The position numbers and the translations under genes were made by a program. A stretch of DNA of 64,000 nt, from the NCBI GenBank assembly GCA_947452965.1, contig CANGEW010000005.1, positions 54,828 through 118,827 of the forward strand, given 5' to 3'. This DNA is from Chitinophagaceae bacterium. Lineage in GTDB: Bacteria > Bacteroidota > Bacteroidia > Chitinophagales > Chitinophagaceae. Shown piece by piece: positions 45,864-57,249 of this stretch. Position 1 is the stretch's first letter. Each line of letters starts with the position of its first letter. The notes beneath the pieces were generated by a model. It was not told where the DNA came from. It did no database searches and was given only the letters and a program-made list of their open reading frames with translations.

Positions 45864-47144
45864 TTAATAAACCACTAATTCATAAAACTCATCCGGCCGC
45901 AAATATTTATTTGCAAGCTCTGTAATTCGTTCGCTAGTTATATTTTTAATTGTATCGATACTATTATAAAAATAATTTTCGTCCAAGTTGTTTATTATAA
46001 TATTTTTCCATTTTGCCATGATTTGAAAAGGGCCATCTAATTCACCTAAAATACCACCTATCATATAATTTCGTACCAACAATAGTTCGTCATCGGTAAC
46101 TTTTTCTTCACGTAATATTTTCATTTCTTTATACACTTCTTGAATCGTTGTTTCCGAAACATCTTTTCCCGCCTCGGTACTAATTATCCAAGCGGTTTCT
46201 TGCATATGGTTTTGTATGTAACTATAAATACCGTAAGTATATCCTTTGTCTTCTCTAATATTATTCATTAATCTTGATCCAAAAAATCCGCCAAAAAGTG
46301 TATTTACCACCATTATTTCTTTAAAATCGGGATGGTGTCGATTAGGAAAAGGTGTGGCTAGTCTAATTGCACCCTGTACAGCGGTGTTGTCGTTTTGAAT
46401 TCTATATTTTTTTTCAAATGCCGGTGATAAGGTTGCTTTTGGAATAATTATTTCATTTACGGATGTAGAAAGATCTCCAAAAAAACAATTTAAGATGTCG
46501 TGAATGTTATCCGGAAGTTTCCCAGAAATAAATATTTTACAATGCCCGTTAATGTAATATTGTTGATAAAATTTTTTACAGGCATCAATCGACAAAGCAT
46601 CTATGTCTGTTGGATTGGTATATACGCCATAAGGATGAGCGTCTCCGTATACATAACTATCAATAAGTCTTCCGGCTACAAATTCGGCTTTTTGCAGATT
46701 AACTTTTAAACGTTGTTTGGCGTTTTGTTGATATACATCTAGTTCATTTTGTGGAAAGGTCGCTTCGGTTATCATTTCTTTAACCACTGGCAATAACTTT
46801 TCCATGTGTTTAGTGAGGCCATGTAAAGAAATAACAGATGTTTCATTATAACAAGCCCGGTTACAATATCCTCCATAATAATCAAACGATTCGTTAATTT
46901 CAAAAGCGCTTTTATTTAGAGTGCCGTTTTTTAATAAAAAATTTGTTGCTGCAGCAACCCCTTTTTGCAATTCAAAACAATTTCCTGCATAAAAAACCAG
47001 CTCCATTTGAAACACCTCTTGTGCGCCTGCATTAATGGAGTAAATGTTTATACCATTGTTTAGTATAGAGTGTTGAAAAGGTTTTAGCGCCAAAGAATAA
47101 TCAATCGCGTCTTTTATAACAGGTGCTATTTTTCTATTAATCAT
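45864..47144 (-). CDS. M16 family peptidase-like protein, non-catalytic partner
   Basis: A 426-residue M16 (insulinase/processing peptidase) fold protein. The region that should hold HxxEH reads AAATNFLLKNGT, so zinc ligands are missing. The C-terminal R/Y motif region (IREDKGYTYGIYS) is kept. Pairing of an active and an inactive M16 subunit is typical. Here the active one lies upstream with a 3-base gap. No signal peptide is evident, so the pair may be cytoplasmic or exported by another route. Confidence 0.88.
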   Translation of the reverse strand: MINRKIAPVIKDAIDYSLALKPFQHSILNNGINIYSINAGAQEVFQMELVFYAGNCFELQKGVAAATNFLLKNGTLNKSAFEINESFDYYGGYCNRACYNETSVISLHGLTKHMEKLLPVVKEMITEATFPQNELDVYQQNAKQRLKVNLQKAEFVAGRLIDSYVYGDAHPYGVYTNPTDIDALSIDACKKFYQQYYINGHCKIFISGKLPDNIHDILNCFFGDLSTSVNEIIIPKATLSPAFEKKYRIQNDNTAVQGAIRLATPFPNRHHPDFKEIMVVNTLFGGFFGSRLMNNIREDKGYTYGIYSYIQNHMQETAWIISTEAGKDVSETTIQEVYKEMKILREEKVTDDELLLVRNYMIGGILGELDGPFQIMAKWKNIIINNLDENYFYNSIDTIKNITSERITELANKYLRPDEFYELVVY

Positions 47145-47147
47145 AAT

Positions 47148-48386
47148 TTAATTATCGCTTAAATAATAAAGTGTGTTGCAGTTGTTCTCGTTGAAAATAA
47201 TACGACACTCTTTTTGAATTGCCTCTGCAGTTACAGCTTGATATTTAGAAAGTTCTGTATTAATAAGATTGGCGTCACCCAGTAATTCATACATTGCAAT
47301 ACTAGAGGCTCTGTTCATGATACTCATATCTTCAAACGCCATAGCGCTTTCTGCTTTGTTTTTTACCTTTTCCAGTTCTGCGGTTGACACGCCATCTTCT
47401 TGAAGTTTTTTTATTTCTTTCATTACGGCACTTTCTGCCATTTTAATATCTACTCCTTTTACTAGTTTTCCTTCAATGGTTATTAAGCCGGCATCGGTAC
47501 TTCCAAAATGATAGCATTCTATATTACTGAAAAGTTTTTGTTCTTTGACCAGGCTTTGAAACAATCGAGAAGATCCGCCACCGCTTAAAATATCAGAGAT
47601 AAACTCAGTTGTGTAATAGCGATCATCCATTCTTGGAGAAATATGCCAACATTTATAAAGGGCGTCTAATGGTACTTTTTCAGTTACTTCTAAATGTCTA
47701 GCAGCGATTTGTTTTGGCTCGATTGGTAAGTTGCGGTTGTATTTTGTTCCGGCAGGAATATCGCCAAACCACTTTTCAGACAGGGTTTTAATCTGAGAGG
47801 TTTCTATGTTTCCTGCCACAACCAGAATGGCATTGCAAGGTGTGTAATGTTTATAGAAAAATGCTTTTACATCATCAAGCGTAGCGTCTTCAACATGTTG
47901 TAAAGAGGCGCCAATAGTCATCCATTTGTAAGGATGAGTAGTGTAGGCAAGGTTTCTCATTTTATGCCAAACATCACCATAGGGCTTATTGATATAATGT
48001 TCTTTAAATTCTTCGCAAACCACTTTACGTTGTACTTCTAAACTTTTTTTACTGAAAGCCAGACTAAGCATACGATCGCTTTCCAACCAAAAGGCGGTTT
48101 CAATATTTTCAGCCGGAAGTTGGCAGTAGTAGTTGGTCAAATCGTTGGTAGTAAAAGCATTGTTTTCTCCACCAGCCAATTGAAGTGGTTCATCATAAGA
48201 AGGAATGTTTTTGCTTCCTCCAAACATTAGGTGTTCGAAAAGATGTGCAAAACCTGTTTTTTCTGGATTTTCATCTTTTGCGCCTACATCGTATAAAACA
48301 TTCATTACGGCCATTGGAGTACTTTTGTCTTCATGAACAAGTACACGCAATCCGTTATCAAGCGTAAATCTATCAAAATGAATCAT
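47148..48386 (-). CDS. M16 family zinc metallopeptidase, catalytic subunit
   Basis: A 412-residue M16 peptidase with the inverted zinc motif HLFEH (48-52). The family segments GAKDENPEKTGFAHLFEHLMF (in part) and GGGSSRLFQSLVKEQKLFSNI are also present. It precedes the partner gene that lacks the zinc motif, and the two probably form a heterodimer. A one-mismatch box TACCTTTA lies about 10 bases upstream of the ATG. Confidence 0.92.
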   Translation of the reverse strand: MIHFDRFTLDNGLRVLVHEDKSTPMAVMNVLYDVGAKDENPEKTGFAHLFEHLMFGGSKNIPSYDEPLQLAGGENNAFTTNDLTNYYCQLPAENIETAFWLESDRMLSLAFSKKSLEVQRKVVCEEFKEHYINKPYGDVWHKMRNLAYTTHPYKWMTIGASLQHVEDATLDDVKAFFYKHYTPCNAILVVAGNIETSQIKTLSEKWFGDIPAGTKYNRNLPIEPKQIAARHLEVTEKVPLDALYKCWHISPRMDDRYYTTEFISDILSGGGSSRLFQSLVKEQKLFSNIECYHFGSTDAGLITIEGKLVKGVDIKMAESAVMKEIKKLQEDGVSTAELEKVKNKAESAMAFEDMSIMNRASSIAMYELLGDANLINTELSKYQAVTAEAIQKECRIIFNENNCNTLYYLSDN

Positions 48387-48453
48387 AACGTAAAGGTACG
48401 AGCGTATTGCTTGAGGGAAAAATAATCATTCAAAAAATCCAACCTTATCATTG

Positions 48454-48461
48454 TAAATTTG
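48454..48461 (+). promoter_or_regulatory. Promoter -7 box candidate of mqnC
   Basis: TAAATTTG matches TAnnTTTG, 53 bases before the mqnC ATG. Confidence 0.4.
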
Positions 48462-48513
48462 TTAAAGATTTAAGAAGGATAGAATTTGTTATAAAAGTTT
48501 TAATAAAATAAGA

Positions 48514-49635
48514 ATGGATTATAAGTTATTGCTTGAGAAGGCCATCAATTTTGAATTTCTTACTGTTGAAGAAGGTGTTTTTTTGTTTGAGCATGCGCCT
48601 TTAGCAGAATTGATGTATGTAGCCAATGAATTACGTAAGAAACAAGTTCCTCATGGAAAAGTTACCTGGCAAATAGATAGAAATGTAAATACCACAAACG
48701 TTTGTATAGCCAATTGTAAGTTTTGTAATTTCTATCGCATACCCGGCCACAAGGATGCATATATTACCGACATTGAAACGTATAAGAAAAAGATCGAAGA
48801 AACAATCCGATACGGCGGTGATCAGTTGTTGTTACAAGGTGGCCATCATCCAGAGTTAGGCTTGTCTTTTTATGTAAATCTATTCAAGGAGTTAAAATCG
48901 TTGTATCCTAATATTAAGCTTCATACGCTTGGTCCCCCAGAAATTGCACATATTACTAAATTAGAAAAAAGCACACATCGGGAAGTGTTGATGGCATTGA
49001 AAGAAGCCGGCATGGATAGTTTACCCGGGGCAGGAGCCGAAATACTAACAGATAGGGTTAGACGATTAATTAGCAAAGGAAAATGTGGAGCTCAAGAGTG
49101 GCTAGATATTATGGAGGCTTGCCATCAATTAAATATCACCACTTCTGCTACCATGATGTTTGGTCATGTAGAAACGATAACAGAAAGATTTGAACATTTG
49201 GTAAAAATCAGAGAGGTGCAAAGTCGTAAACCTGAAACTGCAAAAGGATTTTTGGCGTTTATCCCATGGACATTTCAAGATGTAGACACGTTATTGGCTA
49301 AAATTAGAGGGGTACAAAACCTTACTACTACAGATGAATATATTAGAATGATTGCTATGAGCAGAATTATGTTGCCTAATGTAAAAAACATTCAAGCTAG
49401 CTGGTTAACCGTTGGTAAGCCTGTGGCGCAATTGTGTTTACAAGCAGGGGCGAATGATTTCGGAAGTATTATGATCGAAGAAAACGTAGTAAGTGCTGCG
49501 GGTGCGCCCCATCGGTTTACAAGCAAAACGATTCAGGAGGCTATCAAAGAAGCAGGCTTTGAACCACAATTAAGAAATCAGCAATATGAATGGAGAGAAA
49601 TGCCTGCTATGATAGAACAGGTGATTGATTATTAA
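48514..49635 (+). CDS. mqnC: Cyclic dehypoxanthine futalosine synthase MqnC (radical SAM)
   Basis: MqnC converts dehypoxanthine futalosine to its cyclic form in the futalosine pathway to menaquinone. The 373-residue protein has the radical-SAM cysteines C64, C68 and C71 (CIANCKFC). It also has GGDQLLLQGGHHPELGL and the C-terminal ANDFGSIMIEENVVSAAGA that is typical for MqnC as against MqnE. It stands alone; mqnA, mqnB, mqnD and mqnE are not in the window. Confidence 0.9.
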   Translation: MDYKLLLEKAINFEFLTVEEGVFLFEHAPLAELMYVANELRKKQVPHGKVTWQIDRNVNTTNVCIANCKFCNFYRIPGHKDAYITDIETYKKKIEETIRYGGDQLLLQGGHHPELGLSFYVNLFKELKSLYPNIKLHTLGPPEIAHITKLEKSTHREVLMALKEAGMDSLPGAGAEILTDRVRRLISKGKCGAQEWLDIMEACHQLNITTSATMMFGHVETITERFEHLVKIREVQSRKPETAKGFLAFIPWTFQDVDTLLAKIRGVQNLTTTDEYIRMIAMSRIMLPNVKNIQASWLTVGKPVAQLCLQAGANDFGSIMIEENVVSAAGAPHRFTSKTIQEAIKEAGFEPQLRNQQYEWREMPAMIEQVIDY

Positions 49636-49660
49636 GTCGAATGATGGAAGATGCTTGAAG

Positions 49661-50686
49661 TCAGGAAATGGTCCAGGTTTCGTTACCCTTTAATATTTTA
49701 TCAAGGTTTCCCTTTCCTTTCAAAGCTATTACCTCTTCTATTTGCATTGCCATAACATCTTCGTAACAGGCGCGCTCTGTTTCATAAAAAACACCAAAAG
49801 GCCTAGGAAGATGATGTTCAAGTGTAACATCGTCAAACATTCTTACAAGAATCTGTGCTTTGTAGAAATCTTTTTCATCATGTATCCAAAGATCCTCTTT
49901 AGATACACCCTCATTTAATTCAACGACTACTGGTTTAAATCCATCTAATTTGATTCCTTTCTGCTGATTAGAACCAAAAACTAACGGAGAGCCGTGTTCG
50001 AGAAAAATGGCCTCTTCCATTTTTGTTCCTTTTTCCGTAAAAATTTCAAAAGCGCCGTCGTTGAAGATATTACAATTTTGATAGATTTCCAGGAAAGAGG
50101 CTCCTTTATGTGCATTGGAACGCAGCAACATGGCTTGAAGATGTTTTGGGTCTCTGTCCATTGAGCGTGCGATAAAACTTCCATCGGCACCCATAGCCAA
50201 AGCTAAAGGATTAAAAGGGTGATCAATGCTTCCATAAGGAGTACTTTTTGTAATCTTTTTTTCTTCAGAAGTTGGAGAGTATTGCCCTTTAGTTAAACCA
50301 TATATTTGATTGTTGAACAACAGAATATTAACATCAAAATTTCTTCTTAACAAATGAATCGTATGATTTCCGCCAATACTTAATGCATCCCCATCTCCCG
50401 TAACAATCCAAACGCTCAATTCTGGTCGTGCTGCTTTTAATCCACTTGCGATGGCGGTGGCTCTACCATGAATACTATGCATTCCAAAAGTGTTCATGTA
50501 ATAAGGAAATCTGCTACTGCAACCAATCCCAGAAATGATGGCAATATTTTCTCTTGGAATACCAAGGGTGGGCATTACTTTTTGTACTTGTGCCAAAATG
50601 GAATAATCGCCGCAGCCGGGACACCAACGCACTTCTTGATCGGTTGAAAAATCTTTTGCAGTTAGGGGTGTTGCCAAATCGTTCAT
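49661..50686 (-). CDS. korB: 2-oxoacid:ferredoxin oxidoreductase beta subunit (KorB type)
   Basis: The thiamine-binding beta subunit of 2-oxoglutarate (or related) ferredoxin oxidoreductase. The 341-residue protein has CPGCGDYSIL (C22, C25), GIGCSSRFPYYMNTFGMHSIHGRA (in part) and GDGDALSIGGNH for thiamine diphosphate. The alpha subunit gene, normally directly upstream, is absent. The upstream neighbour is an amidohydrolase and this gene has its own promoter box, so its partner must be elsewhere. Confidence 0.88.
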   Translation of the reverse strand: MNDLATPLTAKDFSTDQEVRWCPGCGDYSILAQVQKVMPTLGIPRENIAIISGIGCSSRFPYYMNTFGMHSIHGRATAIASGLKAARPELSVWIVTGDGDALSIGGNHTIHLLRRNFDVNILLFNNQIYGLTKGQYSPTSEEKKITKSTPYGSIDHPFNPLALAMGADGSFIARSMDRDPKHLQAMLLRSNAHKGASFLEIYQNCNIFNDGAFEIFTEKGTKMEEAIFLEHGSPLVFGSNQQKGIKLDGFKPVVVELNEGVSKEDLWIHDEKDFYKAQILVRMFDDVTLEHHLPRPFGVFYETERACYEDVMAMQIEEVIALKGKGNLDKILKGNETWTIS

Positions 50687-50705
50687 AAACGCAATTTTGA
50701 AAACA

Positions 50706-50713
50706 CAAAGGTA
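50706..50713 (-). promoter_or_regulatory. Promoter -7 box of korB
   Basis: The minus strand reads TACCTTTG, a perfect TAnnTTTG, 20 bases before the korB ATG. Confidence 0.55.
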
Positions 50714-50749
50714 AACAATAATAAAAGTAATTGATTAAATCCTTTGATT

Positions 50750-52390
50750 TTATTGTTGATATACCAATTTTCCGTTGATATAACATTTGATAACTTTTGT
50801 AGTCAAGATGTCGGATTCCTTACAATTCATTAAGTCGTGGTTCAACAAAATAAAATCTGCTGATTTGTTTTTTTCTATACTTCCTTTTTCTTTTTCTTCA
50901 AAAGCAGCTTTGGCTGCCCATATTGTCATACCTCTGATAGCTTGTTCTTTTGTTAATGCCTGATTGATCTGAAATCCATTTAATGGATACCCTTTAGCGT
51001 CTTTTCTTACTACTGCGGCAAAAAAAGTTTTAAAGGGACTAATATCTTCAACAGGAAAATCTGTTCCCAAGGGCATCCAATTATTTTGTTGTAAAAGTTT
51101 TTGATAAGCATAAGCTTCCCGAATTCTATTTTCGTTTAAGCGGCTAGCTGCCCAATACATATCGCTAGTGGCATGTGTAGGTTGCACCGAAGGAATGATT
51201 TGATACTTATTGAAGTAAATAAGATCGTTTGTATCTACCACTTGAGCGTGTTCAATTCTCCAGCGTTTGTCGTTTTTGTTTCCAAGAGCCTCTGCATATA
51301 TTTTTAGTATAGTTCTATTACCACTATCTCCTATAGCATGTGTACACATTTGAAAAGATGAGGGAGCTAATTTTTTTGCTATGTTTCTAAAGTGTTCTTC
51401 GTTATTTAATAAAAAACCCTTCCACCCTCTTTTGTCTGAATAGTCTTTTAGTAAACAAGCTCCTCTTGAACCCAAGGCGCCATCTGCATATAATTTAAAT
51501 CCTCCTACATGAAGACTGTTAGTTTTATAAGGTCCTTTTTTTATCCAGCGATCATAGTAATCAGAACTATCGGAGAGCAATGCAAATATTTTTATTTGTA
51601 ACTGATGGTTGTTTTGTGCCTTTTCAATTAGACCCAACGTATGCTCATCAATACCACAATCATGAACGCCGGTTAGTCCCTGTGAAAAACACTTGAATTG
51701 TGTTTGAACAAAATATTGTATTGCTAAACTATCAGAAATAGGAGGGATCATGTGATCTATTAAAGACATGGCATTATCTATTAAAATGCCTGTAAGACTG
51801 CCATTTTTTATCTCTATGCTACCTCCATTAATTTTCGTTTGTTCGTTTATGTTAGCCATGTTTAGCGCTACTTGATTTACAAGTGCTGCATGGCCATCTA
51901 TTCGTTTTAAAAAAACAGGCCTGTTCGGAAATAGGCTGTCAAGAATTTTTTTATCAGGAAATTGTTTTAGGGTCCAATCATTTTGATCCCATCCTGTTCC
52001 ATAAATCCAATATTGTGGTGCGTTTTTTGCGTAGTTTTTAATTTTTTGAATAACATCTTCAAAAGAGACGGTTCCAAAAAGAGAACATTTCCAACGATCT
52101 GTTGAGTAGCCGGTAAAATGACAATGAGCATCAATAAAACCTGGAAAGATAGCAGCTTGCTTAGCGTCTAGAAAATTAACTGCAGTGTAAGTACCCAATA
52201 TCATATCATTGCTTCCCACCGCCATAATGCTTCCGTTTTTTATAACCATAGCCTCTGCTGTTGAGAATAGGCTATCAACGGTATAGATTTTGGCATGGTG
52301 TACGATTAAGTCAGCACTTATTTTTTGTTTACATCCACAAAACAATAAAACAGCCATTAGACAAGATTGAATACTTTTGATTGCTTTCAT
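50750..52390 (-). CDS. YtcJ-like amidohydrolase, probable lipoprotein
   Basis: A metal-dependent amidohydrolase of the amidohydrolase_3/YtcJ group, 546 residues from the ATG at 52390. The frame upstream of that overlaps the divergent ligA promoter and start. The N-terminus has a hydrophobic stretch ending LLFCGCKQ, a likely lipoprotein signal. Metal-site segments are GFIDAHCHFTG, FKLYADGALGSRGA, TDFPVEDISP and an RIEHAQ motif. The substrate is unknown. It has its own promoter box a few bases upstream. Confidence 0.85.
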   Translation of the reverse strand: MKAIKSIQSCLMAVLLFCGCKQKISADLIVHHAKIYTVDSLFSTAEAMVIKNGSIMAVGSNDMILGTYTAVNFLDAKQAAIFPGFIDAHCHFTGYSTDRWKCSLFGTVSFEDVIQKIKNYAKNAPQYWIYGTGWDQNDWTLKQFPDKKILDSLFPNRPVFLKRIDGHAALVNQVALNMANINEQTKINGGSIEIKNGSLTGILIDNAMSLIDHMIPPISDSLAIQYFVQTQFKCFSQGLTGVHDCGIDEHTLGLIEKAQNNHQLQIKIFALLSDSSDYYDRWIKKGPYKTNSLHVGGFKLYADGALGSRGACLLKDYSDKRGWKGFLLNNEEHFRNIAKKLAPSSFQMCTHAIGDSGNRTILKIYAEALGNKNDKRWRIEHAQVVDTNDLIYFNKYQIIPSVQPTHATSDMYWAASRLNENRIREAYAYQKLLQQNNWMPLGTDFPVEDISPFKTFFAAVVRKDAKGYPLNGFQINQALTKEQAIRGMTIWAAKAAFEEKEKGSIEKNKSADFILLNHDLMNCKESDILTTKVIKCYINGKLVYQQ

Positions 52391-52396
52391 TTGTGA

Positions 52397-54544
<2,148 letters not shown>

Positions 54545-54625
54545 TGTTAAAGAGTATTATATTTATAGTAGTTACATAATAAAAAAACTAACTATTAACC
54601 AAATCTAACATTAAAAATTTTTAAC

Positions 54626-55189
54626 ATGATTAAAAAAATTCCAGGTGAAATTTGGAAACAAATGCAATTTTCGGGATCCAAAAATCTAAAGAAAAAATAT
54701 GCAGTATCTAATCACGGAAGGGCTGCTAGTTATGTAGATTCTGTTGCAAAAGACGGAAATTTATTAAATGGCTCGGTTACTTCTGGGTATCGTACTTTGA
54801 ATTTGCATGTTGAAAACGGAAATGGAACCATTTATCTACATAGAGAAATTGCAAAATTATTTTGCAAGAAAAAATCACCTAAGGCAAAGTATGTAATTCA
54901 TGTAAATCATAAAAAAACCGATAACACCGCTAAAAATTTGAAGTGGGCTACATTAGAAGAGGTTAGCTCACATCAACAAAATAGCCCCCTTAAAATCGCG
55001 TATAAAAAACGTCAAGCAGCTCGCACAGTGGGATTAAAATTAACCATCACACAAGTGAAAGCCATTAAGGACACATTAAAAAATCCTAAAAGAAAACTAA
55101 CCTACAAACAACTTGCCACTAAATATGGCGTAAGCGAGATGACATTGTATCGTATAAAAAGCGGTGAAAACTGGGGAAAGGTAAAATAA
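54626..55189 (+). CDS. NUMOD4/HNH endonuclease-like protein with C-terminal helix-turn-helix
   Basis: The 187-residue protein starts with a NUMOD4-like segment (PGEIWKQMQF, YAVSNHGRAAS). It continues with an HNH_3-like part (LHREIAKLF, then VNHKKTDNTAKNLKWAT) and ends with a helix-turn-helix (KLTYKQLATKYGVSEMTLYRIKSG). This layout is seen in homing-endonuclease-like and phage HNH proteins, although no intron or inserted gene is visible here. It stands alone with its own terminator, and base composition is not obviously foreign. Confidence 0.75.
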   Translation: MIKKIPGEIWKQMQFSGSKNLKKKYAVSNHGRAASYVDSVAKDGNLLNGSVTSGYRTLNLHVENGNGTIYLHREIAKLFCKKKSPKAKYVIHVNHKKTDNTAKNLKWATLEEVSSHQQNSPLKIAYKKRQAARTVGLKLTITQVKAIKDTLKNPKRKLTYKQLATKYGVSEMTLYRIKSGENWGKVK

Positions 55190-55212
55190 GACCCATATCA
55201 TATTAATAATAG

Positions 55213-55245
55213 AAAAGGAATCTGTAAATCAGGTTCCTTTTTTTA
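55213..55245 (+). terminator. Intrinsic terminator of the HNH gene
   Basis: AAAAGGAATCTG and CAGGTTCCTTTT pair (one G-T) around TAAAT, followed by a T-run. In the remaining gap up to 55525 I see only a second hairpin (55253-55276, GGCC..GTGAT/ATCAC..GGCC) and the TetR operator at 55491. Confidence 0.75.
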
Positions 55246-55490
55246 TAAAAATGGCCAGTGATAAAAATCACCGGCCGTGCTTACCTCTGAAACCACAAGA
55301 AAAATCTTTATGAGGTTGTATGTATAATATATCGCTCTAATAAGAGCCTGTACTCAAATGTTGTAATTCTTCAAGAAAATAAATGGATTAATGGAATAGT
55401 GGATTGCAAAAATAATTTTCTGGACGAGACCTCATAATTTTTTACCAATTATTTTTAAAAAAGTTAAAAATTAAAATAAACTACAGATAA

Positions 55491-55508
55491 AACTAATAAG
55501 TGTTAGTT
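55491..55508. promoter_or_regulatory. Predicted TetR operator of the tetR-paaE operon
   Basis: AACTAATAAGTGTTAGTT differs from the paaA operator (10841-10858) at one base. It lies 17 bases before the tetR ATG, beside a candidate -7 box TAATTTTA (55513-55520), so it should mediate autoregulation. Confidence 0.7.
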
Positions 55509-55525
55509 TTACTAATTTTAATAGT

Positions 55526-56116
55526 ATGGCAAAAATTATTGCAAGTAAAAACGGCACAAAAAAAGATGCTATTATACAAAAAGCGGCGACCCTTTTTAGA
55601 GAAAAGGGTTTTGTGGCCAGCTCAATGAGAGAATTGGCTGATAAAATTGGAGTAGAAGCCTCAAGCCTGTATAATCATATTGGATCTAAAAGCGAATTGC
55701 TTCAATCGATTTGCTACAAAATTGCTAATGATTTTACGATTCATTTGAATGAGGTGGAGACTCAAAAAGGCAGAACTGCTGAAAAACTAGAACAAATCAT
55801 TCGGTTTCATATCCATATGATGCTTCATCATTATGATGAATTGTTTGTGGCCAATCACGAATGGAAACAATTACAAGAACCCTATTTGAGTAATTTTCTC
55901 AACCAAAGGAAATCGTATGAAAGCAAGCTGGTAGCGATTGTAAAAACAGGGATAGAGTGTAAAGAAATAAAAAAAATAAATCCACATGTTGTGGTGTTAA
56001 CATTGCTATCGGCTGTGAGAGGATTAGAGTTTTGGCAAAGACATAAAAAAAATATGGATACAAAAGATATTGAAAGCGATATGGTTCAGCATTTATTAAA
56101 CGGAATAATAAAATAA
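55526..56116 (+). CDS. TetR family regulator, probable repressor of the phenylacetate genes
   Basis: A 196-residue TetR regulator. It has an N-terminal helix-turn-helix (AATLFREKGFVASSMRELADKIGVEASSLYNHIGSK in pieces, residues 17-52) and a C-terminal ligand domain. It forms a tight pair with paaE (2-base gap). An 18-bp palindrome in front of it recurs almost unchanged at the paaA promoter, which links it to the paa operon. A role like PaaR, sensing phenylacetyl-CoA, is inferred. Confidence 0.85.
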   Translation: MAKIIASKNGTKKDAIIQKAATLFREKGFVASSMRELADKIGVEASSLYNHIGSKSELLQSICYKIANDFTIHLNEVETQKGRTAEKLEQIIRFHIHMMLHHYDELFVANHEWKQLQEPYLSNFLNQRKSYESKLVAIVKTGIECKEIKKINPHVVVLTLLSAVRGLEFWQRHKKNMDTKDIESDMVQHLLNGIIK

Positions 56117-56118
56117 AC

Positions 56119-57201
56119 ATGGCTCACTCATTTCATAAACTTAAGGTTAAACAAAAAATTCAAGAAACACCTGATTGTGTATCCATTGTGTTTGATGTGC
56201 CCCAAGATCTACAAGAAACTTTTTTATTTAAAGAAGGCCAAAACATTACCATAAAAAAAACACTAGAAAATGTAGAGTTGAGACGATCCTATTCTATTTG
56301 TGCTGCTCCAGCAGAAAAACAACTGAAGGTTGCGGTAAAAAAAGTAGACGGAGGAGTTTTTTCTACCTATGCTAATGATACACTAACCGTAAACGACGTA
56401 TTAGAGGTAATGCCGCCTACCGGTAAGTTTACGTCTCATCTTGAAAACACTCTTGCCCCCAACTACTTAGCTATTGCTGCGGGAAGCGGGATAACGCCCA
56501 TTATTTCAATTATTAAACACACGTTACAACAACAATCGAACGCTAAAGTTACATTGTTATACGGAAGTAAAAACCGCGCGTCCATTATCTTCTTTGAAGA
56601 ATTGGAAGGGCTAAAAAATAAATACATGGATCGATTTTCGCTTATCAATATTTTAAGCAGAGAAAGAACAGACACCGATTTATTGTATGGCCGAATTGAT
56701 GAAAACAAATTAACGGAACTTTCGAAAATAATTGATTATAAAAAATTTGCCCATGCTTATTTATGTGGTCCTGAAAAAATGATTTTTACAGGCATTGATT
56801 TTTTAGAAAAAAAAGGAGTATCTAAAAAAAATATTCATTTTGAATTGTTTGCTACTTCTAATCATTTTTCTGCTAAGCCTACAAAATCAAAAAATATTAC
56901 AAACGAAGAATTGGGGCCTAAAAGCAATATTACTTTACGGTTAGACGGACGTCAACTTTCTTTTGATTTAGCCTTTAATGGCCAAACCATTTTAGATGCC
57001 GCACTTCAGCAAGGCGCCGATTTGCCATATGCCTGTAAAGGAGGTGTTTGTTGTACATGCAAAGCCAAACTATTGGAAGGAAATGTAACAATGGATGTCA
57101 ATTACGCATTGGAAGAAGAGGAGGTGGCACAGGGATATATTTTAACCTGTCAATCACATCCTACCACAGAAAAAGTGGTTGTTGATTTTGATATTAAGTA
57201 A
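56119..57201 (+). CDS. paaE: Phenylacetyl-CoA epoxidase reductase subunit PaaE
   Basis: PaaE passes electrons from NAD(P)H through flavin and a 2Fe-2S cluster to the PaaA di-iron centre. The 360-residue protein has the FAD motif RRSYSIC, the NAD-binding GSGITPIISI and YLCGPEKMI. The C-terminal plant-type ferredoxin domain carries CKGGVCCTC plus a distal Cys in LTCQSH. The remaining subunits are 45 kb away. It is co-transcribed with the TetR gene. Confidence 0.9.
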   Translation: MAHSFHKLKVKQKIQETPDCVSIVFDVPQDLQETFLFKEGQNITIKKTLENVELRRSYSICAAPAEKQLKVAVKKVDGGVFSTYANDTLTVNDVLEVMPPTGKFTSHLENTLAPNYLAIAAGSGITPIISIIKHTLQQQSNAKVTLLYGSKNRASIIFFEELEGLKNKYMDRFSLINILSRERTDTDLLYGRIDENKLTELSKIIDYKKFAHAYLCGPEKMIFTGIDFLEKKGVSKKNIHFELFATSNHFSAKPTKSKNITNEELGPKSNITLRLDGRQLSFDLAFNGQTILDAALQQGADLPYACKGGVCCTCKAKLLEGNVTMDVNYALEEEEVAQGYILTCQSHPTTEKVVVDFDIK

Positions 57202-57249
57202 TTTAATAAAAATAACAACTACTTATTATTTTTAACGTGATTAAATTAT

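Noticed and set aside
54626..55189. Prophage or integrated element around the HNH gene
   Set aside because: There is no integrase, structural phage gene, flanking repeat or att-like duplication in the neighbourhood.
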